Source: UBA1858 sp963926275 (GTDB lineage Bacteria > Pseudomonadota > Gammaproteobacteria > UBA4575). Taken from it: DNA of 18,621 nucleotides. The position numbers were made by a program, and so were the translations under genes. Shown piece after piece: positions 12,888 through 18,621 of the stretch. The DNA lies in NCBI GenBank assembly GCA_963926275.1, contig CAWUWP010000012.1:1-18621 (forward strand). Reading direction: 5' to 3'. The notes beneath the pieces were generated by a model. It was not told the DNA's origin. It saw only the letters and a program-made list of their open reading frames with translations, and made no database searches. The first letter of the stretch is position 1. Each line of letters begins with the position of its first letter.

Positions 12888-15647
12888 ATGGCAGCTAATC
12901 CAAAAGATTTAAACGAATTAAAAACAGTTGAGTTCTCATTAAACGGAGAAAATATTCATGCGTTTGAAGATGAAACAATACTTCAAGCAGCGAAAAGAAA
13001 TGGCGTAGAGATTCCACACCTTTGCTATACCGATGGCATGCGTGCCGACGGTAACTGCCGCGCTTGCGTAGTAGAAATTGAAGGTGAACGTGTACTCCAA
13101 CCATCCTGTGTACGCACACCGACTGCAGGCATGGTCGTTAACACCGGCAATGATCGCGTATTACATTCACAGAAGATGGTGCTTGAGTTATTACAATCAG
13201 ACATCGCTGAAAAGAAATACACACTAAATAGTGAACTTGATCAATGGTCACAAAAACTTGAGATTGGCTTGCCACGTTTTGAGTCACGCGAAAATCCTGT
13301 CGCTGATTTATCACATCCCGCTATGGCAGTAAACTTAGACGCTTGTATTCAATGCACGCGTTGTGTTCGCGCATGTCGTGAAATACAAAACAATGATGTC
13401 ATTGGTTACGCTAACCGTGGTTCACATTCAGAAATTGTCTTTGATATTGCTGACCCTATGGGTGACAGCTCCTGCGTGGGTTGTGGTGAGTGCGTACAGG
13501 CCTGTCCAACAGGTGCATTAATGCCATCGAAAGAATTAGGCATGTTAGAGCCCGATAGAAAAGTAGATTCAACCTGCCCTTATTGTGGTGTGGGCTGCTT
13601 ACTTACTTTTAACATTAAAGATGAAAAGATAATTTACGTTGAAGGTCGTGATGGCCCTTCCAATAAGAGCCGCTTATGTGTGAAAGGCCGTTATGGTTTC
13701 GATTATATTCATAATGAACGTCGCTTAACTAAACCTTTAATCCGTAAAGAAGGCGCCGCTAAAGTCGCTAATATTGAAGACCTCACGCAAGATGATGTTA
13801 ATGCAATGTTTAGAGAAGCCACTTGGGATGAAGCATTAGAATTTGCCGCTAAAGGTCTACGTGATATTCGTGATGAGCTAGGTGGTAACGCATTGGCAGG
13901 CTTTGGTTCCGCAAAAGGTTCAAACGAAGAAGCTTACTTATTCCAAAAGTTAATTCGTACAGGCTTCAAGACTAATAACGTTGATCACTGTACGCGTTTA
14001 TGTCACGCCTCTTCTGTTGTCGCATTATTAGAAGGCCTAGGTTCAGGTGCGGTATCCAACCAAGTCGCTGAAGTTGAAGATGCTGAAGTGATTGTGATTA
14101 TTGGTTCTAACCCAACCACTAACCATCCGGTGGCTGCGACTTTCATTAAGAATGCAGCACGCGCTGGCAAGAAATTGATTGTCATGGATCCGCGCGGCAC
14201 TGAGATTGCTCGACACGCTGATTACTTCCTTCAATTCAAGCCAGATACTGATGTTGCAATGCTAAATGCCATTATGCATTCGATTATTAAGCAAGGTTTA
14301 GTCGACAAAGAGTTTATCGCTAACCGCACTGAAGGTTACGCAGAACTTAAAGAACACTTAAAAGATTTCTCTCCTGAAGAAATGGAGAAAATTTGTGGCA
14401 TTCCTGCTGAAACATTACATGAAGTCGCACGTGTTTATTCATCATCTAAAGCCTCGATAATCTTCTGGGGCATGGGTATCTCTCAACATATTCATGGTAC
14501 TGATAATGCGCGTTGCTTAATTGCCTTGTCGCTAATTACCGGACAAATTGGTAAACCAGGATCAGGCCTACATCCATTACGTGGACAGAACAATGTTCAA
14601 GGTGCATCTGACGTTGGTTTAATTCCAATGGTATTCCCAGATTATCAGCGTGTAGATAACCCAGAAGCTCAAGCAAGGTTCGAGAAACTTTGGGACACCA
14701 AATTAGATCCAAATCCTGGCTTAACCGTGGTTGAAATCATGGACGAGATTACTAAAGGTAAAATTCAAGGCATGTATGTTGAAGGTGAGAATCCTGCTAT
14801 GTCTGATCCTAACTTAAACCATGCGCGTAAAGCATTAGCCTCCCTTAAGCATTTAGTCGTTCAAGACATATTCCTCACCGAGACTGCTTTCTTTGCAGAC
14901 GTAATACTGCCTGCCTCTGCCTTCCCAGAAAAAGATGGTTCATTTACCAATACTGACCGTCGCGTACAACTTGGACGTAAAGCTGTCAACCCACCCGGTG
15001 AAGCTAAGCAAGACTTGTGGATAATTCAAGAGATTGCTAAACGTTTAGGCTGTGATTGGAACTACGCTGGCCCTGATGAAGTATTTGCAGAAATGCGTTT
15101 AGGCATGGATTCAATAAAAGGCATGTCATGGGAGCGTTTAAAAAATGATGAGTCGGTGACTTATCCATGTGATACCCCTGAAGACCCAGGCCAAGGCATC
15201 ATCTTCATTGATGACTTCCCGACTGACAGTGGTAAAGGAAAGTTAGTCCCAGCCAAGTTTACTAATGCTGACGAGCTACCAGATAGTGAATACAGTTATG
15301 TATTAATTACTGGCCGTCAATTAGAGCATTGGCATACTGGTGCTATGACAAGACATGCATCAATACTAGATGCTATCGAGCCGGTACCCGTGGCTTCAAT
15401 TAATCCTAAAGATCTAGAAAAATTAGGCATTAAACCTAATGAGATGATTCGATTAAGTTCGCGTCGTGGCAGTATTGAATGTTTTGCTCGTGCTGATGAT
15501 GGCTTAAGACAAGGCCAAGTATTTATGCCGTTCTGTTATCACGAAGCAGCAGCAAACTTACTAACTACTGATGCACTAGATCCATTTGCTAAAATTCCAG
15601 AATTCAAATTCTGTGCAATTAAACTAGAAGCAGTAGTGAAGCACTAA
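12888..15647 (+). CDS. fdh1A: NAD-linked formate dehydrogenase catalytic subunit (W/Mo-bis-PGD)
   Basis: The 919-aa cytoplasmic subunit starts with a NuoG-like region. Its [2Fe-2S] cysteines are 46, 57, 60 and 74, and two ferredoxin clusters follow (C153/156/159/163 and C196/199/202/206). The FdhF-type catalytic part then has the [4Fe-4S] motif CPYCGVGC (230-237) with C264, and the active-site pair C372-H373 in CTRLCHASSV. The metal ligand is therefore cysteine, not selenocysteine. The C-terminal dinucleotide-binding domain includes GRQLEHWHTGAMTRHA. It oxidises formate to CO2, ending the C1 dissimilation route that runs through fhc. GGAG lies 9 nt before the ATG. In Methylobacterium the related FDH1 uses tungsten, but the metal cannot be read here. 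Small fdsC- and fdsD-like partner genes do not follow. Confidence 0.95.
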   Translation: MAANPKDLNELKTVEFSLNGENIHAFEDETILQAAKRNGVEIPHLCYTDGMRADGNCRACVVEIEGERVLQPSCVRTPTAGMVVNTGNDRVLHSQKMVLELLQSDIAEKKYTLNSELDQWSQKLEIGLPRFESRENPVADLSHPAMAVNLDACIQCTRCVRACREIQNNDVIGYANRGSHSEIVFDIADPMGDSSCVGCGECVQACPTGALMPSKELGMLEPDRKVDSTCPYCGVGCLLTFNIKDEKIIYVEGRDGPSNKSRLCVKGRYGFDYIHNERRLTKPLIRKEGAAKVANIEDLTQDDVNAMFREATWDEALEFAAKGLRDIRDELGGNALAGFGSAKGSNEEAYLFQKLIRTGFKTNNVDHCTRLCHASSVVALLEGLGSGAVSNQVAEVEDAEVIVIIGSNPTTNHPVAATFIKNAARAGKKLIVMDPRGTEIARHADYFLQFKPDTDVAMLNAIMHSIIKQGLVDKEFIANRTEGYAELKEHLKDFSPEEMEKICGIPAETLHEVARVYSSSKASIIFWGMGISQHIHGTDNARCLIALSLITGQIGKPGSGLHPLRGQNNVQGASDVGLIPMVFPDYQRVDNPEAQARFEKLWDTKLDPNPGLTVVEIMDEITKGKIQGMYVEGENPAMSDPNLNHARKALASLKHLVVQDIFLTETAFFADVILPASAFPEKDGSFTNTDRRVQLGRKAVNPPGEAKQDLWIIQEIAKRLGCDWNYAGPDEVFAEMRLGMDSIKGMSWERLKNDESVTYPCDTPEDPGQGIIFIDDFPTDSGKGKLVPAKFTNADELPDSEYSYVLITGRQLEHWHTGAMTRHASILDAIEPVPVASINPKDLEKLGIKPNEMIRLSSRRGSIECFARADDGLRQGQVFMPFCYHEAAANLLTTDALDPFAKIPEFKFCAIKLEAVVKH

Positions 15648-15656
15648 AACTTAAGT

Positions 15657-15688
15657 ATCAGGGTTGCATGAATAGTTGTAACCCTGAT
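15657..15688 (+). terminator. Hairpin terminator after the formate dehydrogenase operon
   Basis: Arms ATCAGGGTTGCA (15657-15668) and TGTAACCCTGAT (15677-15688) pair over 12 positions including one G-T wobble, with an eight-base loop. The following tract is only TTTATC, so termination may be moderate. It starts 9 nt after the fdh1A stop. Confidence 0.7.
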
Positions 15689-15703
15689 TTATCACTCGCA
15701 TTA

Positions 15704-16009
15704 TTAGTTAATTAAATTAAGATAAGGAGTTATATACTTGCTAAGTTCTATCTGACTATATCCGCATCTTGCTGGCACTTCTAACAGAGGGATCCCCAGC
15801 TCCGCACAGATTGAGTCATAAGAATATTCTGGATACATTTTTTGAAATATAGGTGGGCGATCATCAAGCTCAATAACACACCTAACTGACAAATCATTTT
15901 TATCACATAAAACAAAATCAAATGTTTTAACACCAAAGTCGCATTCTTCGTCATATTCATCATATAGAGGAATATGACGAAGTACGTCATTCACTGCTAA
16001 GCCTCTCAT
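15704..16009 (-). pseudogene. DUF2726 domain remnant, 5' truncated
   Basis: The 101-aa frame reads FGVKTFDFVLCDKND, then CVIELDDRPP, and ends GIPLLEVPARCGYSQIELSKYI. This is the second half of the DUF2726 fold, a restriction-endonuclease-like domain with the usual D...VIELD pattern. The normal N-terminal part of the domain and the membrane segment common in full-length members are missing, and an in-frame stop lies ten codons upstream (16042-16040). The only usable ATG (16009) has no Shine-Dalgarno and sits in the left arm and loop of a plus-strand terminator hairpin. I read this as a decayed fragment facing the FDH operon. It may still be translated as a short protein, but I would not expect function. 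Confidence 0.6.
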
Positions 16010-16028
16010 ATTTCTGAGGGGCTTTTTT
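15999..16028 (+). terminator. Terminator-like hairpin with T-tract overlapping the DUF2726 fragment start
   Basis: AAGCCTCTCA (15999-16008) and TGAGGGGCTT (16015-16024) pair over 10 positions with one mismatch and are followed by TTTT on the plus strand. It could be a second terminator for transcripts running from the FDH operon, or the old terminator of a gene since lost. Confidence 0.65.
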
Positions 16029-16182
16029 AATATCGCACCTTATCCATATTCACATAACAATTTATATTGCCAGGTTTTTTAGCACTAGCACTTAAAACTC
16101 ACTACTCAATGTAAGAATCAGTCGCTATATCCGATCTTATTTACATCGACGTTATTTTTAAATGCTGTCTTATAAACAAGGA

Positions 16183-16254
16183 GATGTGAGCATGATTAAG
16201 AAAATAGTTGAACTTTCAGATGTGAGCATGATTAAGAAAATAGTTGAACTTTCA
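16183..16254 (+). repeat. Perfect 36-bp tandem duplication at the start of the His/Tyr-rich gene
   Basis: 16183-16218 and 16219-16254 are identical. Each unit encodes DVSMIKKIVELS and contains an ATG (16192 and 16228). Because 36 is a multiple of 3 the frame is kept and the N-terminus is simply doubled. Only the first ATG has AAGGAG (16178-16183) at the right distance. Confidence 0.95.
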
Positions 16255-16542
16255 AAAGCCGGCGCAATCCTGCTATTACTTTCATTATCTAGTCATAGTT
16301 TTGCTAGTGGCCATGGTGGCTACATCCCTCTTGCTATTGCTGCAGGTTATATTGCTCACAAAAGCTATCATCATGATAACCAGGGTCATAGCAAGCATTA
16401 TTATGGCCGAGGCTACAATAAGCATGCTTACTACTACGGACATAGAAACCGTTACAACAGTAAGCATTATTATAATAACGGGCACAGAAATCGTTACTAC
16501 AATAACCGTTATTATGGATACAAACATAGAAGCCATTATTAA
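16192..16542 (+). CDS. Secreted His/Tyr/Asn/Arg-rich small protein, unknown function
   Basis: From ATG 16192 (AAGGAG 8 nt upstream) the product is 116 aa. A duplicated MIKKIVELS N-terminus precedes a hydrophobic segment, AGAILLLLSLSSHSFA, consistent with a signal peptide. A short GHGGYIPLAIAAGYIAHKSYHH part then leads to a low-complexity tail of H, Y, N, R and G with two approximate GHRNRY-N repeats. Similar basic tyrosine/histidine-rich exported proteins are common and mostly uncharacterised, and metal or surface binding is only a guess. A longer frame starting at ATG 16162 is open but lacks a ribosome-binding site. The gene is flanked by terminators on both sides and looks monocistronic. 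Confidence 0.7.
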   Translation: MIKKIVELSDVSMIKKIVELSKAGAILLLLSLSSHSFASGHGGYIPLAIAAGYIAHKSYHHDNQGHSKHYYGRGYNKHAYYYGHRNRYNSKHYYNNGHRNRYYNNRYYGYKHRSHY

Positions 16543-16554
16543 GTATTTGATATG

Positions 16555-16574
16555 AGTAATTAAGGATAATTACT
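16555..16574. repeat. AT-rich 8-bp inverted repeat after the His/Tyr-rich gene
   Basis: AGTAATTA and TAATTACT pair perfectly around AGGA, 13 nt after the stop codon. The stem is weak, without a T-tract. It may be a 3' mRNA hairpin or chance in AT-rich DNA. Confidence 0.35.
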
Positions 16575-16608
16575 TAGCTTCATCTCAAAGAAAAAATAAA
16601 GGAAACTA

Positions 16609-16637
16609 CAAAAGGCAATCAGTAGGTTTGCCTTTTG
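16609..16637. terminator. Bidirectional terminator between the His/Tyr-rich gene and folP
   Basis: CAAAAGGCAA (16609-16618) and TTGCCTTTTG (16628-16637) form a perfect 10-bp stem with a nine-base loop. On the plus strand TTTTAT follows. On the minus strand the arm itself gives a CCTTTTG tract just after the folP stop at 16654. It suits the convergent pair. Confidence 0.8.
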
Positions 16638-16653
16638 TTTTATAGTCAGGTGA

Positions 16654-17481
16654 TTATTGGCACATCTTTATCGCATAACTAACATCTGCAGCTTGTCTAT
16701 TTTGCCAAACATCATGCACTCTAAATATTCTCGCACCCGCTTCAACCCCTAATGCAGTGGTAGCACAGGTAGCGGGCATACGTTGTGCAGGATCTTTTGT
16801 TGCACATACCTCACCCATGAAGCGTTTGCGGCTAGTCCCTAGCAATACTGAGTAATCTGTTGCACAGATCTGATTTAAATGCTTAAGTAACTCAAGGTTG
16901 TGTTGAGTACGTTTACCAAACCCAATCCCTGGATCTAAAATTATATTGTTTTTAGATAGCCCCAAATCTTGCATTTTTAATGCTTGCGTAACCAAGAAAT
17001 CTTTGACTTCTTTTGCTGTATTTTCATAACTAGGATTATCCTGCATATTATCTGGGCGACCTTGCATATGCATAATGCAATAAGGCACATTGCGTTCAGC
17101 GACTAACCTCATAAGGTCGGCGTCATCAGTACCACCAGTCACATCATTAACAAAGCCTGCTCCGGCATCTAATGCCGCTTCAGCGACATCACTGAGCGTT
17201 GTATCAACACTAATTAATACATCATTACTAATCTCTTGAGATAAAGCAGAAATTACATCCAATATGCGTCTTTTTTGCTCAACTGCGTCAACACGCTCCG
17301 AACCTGGTTGCGTAGATTCACCACCAATATCAATAATCTCTGCACCTTCATCAATCATTTCCAAACCGCGTGCAACGGCATCTCGCGTGCTCACATATCG
17401 GCCCCCATCTGAAAAGCTATCTGGGGTGACATTTAAGATACCCATAATCAGCGGGCTTTGCTTATCTTGAAGTTTGCTCAT
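16654..17481 (-). CDS. folP: Dihydropteroate synthase
   Basis: The 275-aa cytoplasmic TIM barrel has all the expected DHPS motifs: MGILNVTPDSFSDGG (13-27, Asn17), DIGGESTQPGS (51-61), ISVDTT (90-95), FVNDVTGG, LDPGIGFGK (182-190), LGTSRKRFMG with Lys219, and RVHDV with Arg254 and His256. It condenses 6-hydroxymethyl-dihydropterin pyrophosphate with p-aminobenzoate in folate synthesis. It lacks the ftsH/glmM neighbours usual for gammaproteobacterial folP and instead starts 3 nt after a metallo-beta-lactamase-fold gene. That raises the possibility of a second DHPS, for instance one serving H4MPT synthesis, where an analogous condensation occurs. The sequence alone shows an intact enzyme, and ordinary folate synthesis remains the default. 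Confidence 0.95.
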   Translation of the reverse strand: MSKLQDKQSPLIMGILNVTPDSFSDGGRYVSTRDAVARGLEMIDEGAEIIDIGGESTQPGSERVDAVEQKRRILDVISALSQEISNDVLISVDTTLSDVAEAALDAGAGFVNDVTGGTDDADLMRLVAERNVPYCIMHMQGRPDNMQDNPSYENTAKEVKDFLVTQALKMQDLGLSKNNIILDPGIGFGKRTQHNLELLKHLNQICATDYSVLLGTSRKRFMGEVCATKDPAQRMPATCATTALGVEAGARIFRVHDVWQNRQAADVSYAIKMCQ

Positions 17482-17484
17482 AAA

Positions 17485-18411
17485 TTATTGCTCTACATTG
17501 ATAGACTGATACTCGATAGAACTACCTACACCAATTTTCATTAAATCATACCCCATGGTGACATTGCCAGAGTAGTGCTGCTTAATTTCATCGATGACTT
17601 GATCTTCAGGCACACCAAATAATAATACATGGTTAAGAATGGCGGCTCTTGGTTTAGTTTTATTTAACACTTCAGCCATTTGACTAGGGTTTGTATGATA
17701 AGCAACGACACTCGCTAGACGCTTATTTCTTTTGATTAACGATGGCGCTGCTGCTGCAATTTCATGAATAAGTAAATCAGCATTTTGTGCATGCTTAATT
17801 AAATTCTCTGAATAGGTAGTATCCCCTGAGATGACAATGACTCGATCGCCAAACTCTACGCGATAACCATAGGCGGGTTTAACCGGAGCATGCTCGACTA
17901 GAAAAGCGCGAATCGTAACTCCATCATTCTTGTAGACAACACCCTCTTCTATTTCAACACTTTCAATCTTTGCTTTTTTATCCTCAAGGCCAACATTAGC
18001 CACGCGATAGGAAATATCAGCAGCAAAAGCGTCACGCAAACCCTGCACTAATTGATGTGTCCCTTGCGGGCCATAAACATTAAGTAACTGCTGACGTTGC
18101 CACACCCAGCCAGTAATCCATAAATCATCAAGCCCGGAGATATGATCAGAGTGCAAATGGGTTAGGAAGACTTTATCAGCTCGATTTGGGGTGATGCCAG
18201 CCTGTTGCAATCGAATAGTTGCGCCTCTTCCAGCATCAAACAAGAAATATTGCCCACCGGCATTAACCAATGTCGCTGCACCAAATCTTTCAATGCTCGG
18301 ACGAGGTGTACCTGTACCCAGAAGAATCACTTCTACATAATCAGCATAGGCAGATTGAAAAAACACTAATAACAACGGAAATAAACATATTTTTTTCATA
18401 AACTTATACAC
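17485..18411 (-). CDS. Exported metallo-beta-lactamase-fold hydrolase
   Basis: The protein has a signal peptide (KKICLFPLLLVFFQSAYA) and the RNase Z/arylsulfatase-like MBL fold. From the chosen start these motifs are visible: LLGTGTPRPS, THLHSDHISGLDD (zinc ligands in HLHSDH, about 85-90), the second-site His174 in VEHAPVKPAYGYR, ISGDTTYSEN (Asp197) and ILNHVL near the end. The export signal makes tRNA processing unlikely. The substrate is unknown. GTG 18411 has GGGAG (18423-18419) 7 nt upstream. ATG 18399 would trim four residues, while GTG 18432 has a ribosome-binding site too close. It precedes folP by 3 nt, clearly one transcript. An MBL-fold protein acts in archaeal methanopterin synthesis, but that one is cytoplasmic. 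Confidence 0.87.
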   Translation of the reverse strand: MYKFMKKICLFPLLLVFFQSAYADYVEVILLGTGTPRPSIERFGAATLVNAGGQYFLFDAGRGATIRLQQAGITPNRADKVFLTHLHSDHISGLDDLWITGWVWQRQQLLNVYGPQGTHQLVQGLRDAFAADISYRVANVGLEDKKAKIESVEIEEGVVYKNDGVTIRAFLVEHAPVKPAYGYRVEFGDRVIVISGDTTYSENLIKHAQNADLLIHEIAAAAPSLIKRNKRLASVVAYHTNPSQMAEVLNKTKPRAAILNHVLLFGVPEDQVIDEIKQHYSGNVTMGYDLMKIGVGSSIEYQSINVEQ

Positions 18412-18563
18412 TTTATCACTCCCTTTGCTCACAACCTTCTCTCACTATTATCACTGTTTTCCGCCAGCCCCATTAAGACAGGAAGCTAGCATGATTAATT
18501 TAACCGCCATTCTATTTGGCATAATTCAATGCTGAAGCAGCATATCGTGATGGATAGCTTTAC

Positions 18564-18590
18564 TAGATGCCCGTCTTCACGGTAATGACA
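18564..18590. repeat. Possible degenerate REP-like intergenic element
   Basis: TAGATGCCCGTCTTCACGG followed by TAATGACA resembles, from memory, the common gammaproteobacterial intergenic palindrome of the type CCCGCCTTCGCGGGAATGAC, with the stem decayed to CCGT/ACGG around CTTC. The surrounding 190 nt up to the window edge hold no gene I can support. Confidence 0.3.
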
Positions 18591-18621
18591 AATTTACTTA
18601 CTCACTTTCAATACAGCCAAG

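Noticed and set aside
13980..14010. Possible selenocysteine codon at the formate dehydrogenase active site
   Set aside because: The metal-ligand codon is TGT in TTATGTCACGCC, so the residue is an ordinary cysteine with no in-frame TGA.
11192..15647. Complex I (nuoEFG) genes instead of formate dehydrogenase
   Set aside because: There are no other nuo genes, NuoE and NuoF are fused, and the large subunit has the FdhF-type Cys-His active site.
16244..16555. Alternative-frame and antisense open frames of 80-100 codons over the His/Tyr-rich gene
   Set aside because: Low-complexity DNA is open in several frames. The alternative products are Ile/Thr/Val/Met runs, and only the annotated frame has a ribosome-binding site and a plausible signal peptide.
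1..18621. CRISPR arrays, tRNA or rRNA genes, phage or plasmid modules
   Set aside because: Reading both strands showed no regularly spaced repeats, no tRNA cloverleaf, and no integrase, replication or toxin-antitoxin genes.

Overview
The window reads as a chromosomal segment of a moderately AT-rich proteobacterial methylotroph. The C1 genes show this: part of the tetrahydromethanopterin (H4MPT) formaldehyde-oxidation pathway (fhcA end, fhcD, fhcC), a methanethiol oxidase of the SBP56 family (mtoX) and an NAD-linked tungsten/molybdenum formate dehydrogenase. The ArfB-type rescue factor and the general protein style favour a gammaproteobacterium, possibly Methylophaga-like. That placement is inference, because no rRNA or other marker is present.

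Layout. 1-1916 (+): 3' end of the formyltransferase/hydrolase operon fhcA-fhcD-fhcC. 2013-2406 (+): a small DUF4242 protein and a strong terminator. 2540-3265 (+): an NAD(P)-binding oxidoreductase interrupted by two in-frame stop codons with no frameshift. 3382-4266 (-): a YkgJ-type cysteine-cluster protein and ArfB. 4267-4574: gene-free, with probable REP/IS200-associated remnants. 4575-9694 (-): a six-gene run, transcribed mtoX, variant sco, di-haem MauG/CCP-like peroxidase, two TlpA/ResA-like thioredoxins, and a small unknown protein. 10048-10623 (+): a second, canonical Sco, divergent from mtoX. 10652-11038 (-): a pterin-4a-carbinolamine dehydratase-like gene, divergent from the formate dehydrogenase pair at 11192-15647 (+). 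15704-16009 (-): a 5'-truncated DUF2726 remnant. 16192-16542 (+): a secreted His/Tyr/Asn/Arg-rich small protein. 16654-18411 (-): a periplasmic metallo-beta-lactamase-fold protein followed after 3 nt by a dihydropteroate synthase.

How it fits together (inference from known families). Periplasmic MtoX would convert methanethiol to formaldehyde, H2S and H2O2. Formaldehyde carried on H4MPT is released as formate by the Fhc complex, and formate is oxidised to CO2 with NADH formation by the FDH. The sco, peroxidase and TlpA genes next to mtoX look like a periplasmic copper-delivery, redox and peroxide-handling module for that oxidase. The two pterin-related genes (PCD-like and DHPS) may serve folate, H4MPT or molybdopterin metabolism. 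The most interesting points are the extended mto cluster with its unusual CX5C Sco, the repeat-containing mtoX promoter region, the doubly stopped oxidoreductase and two fresh tandem duplications.
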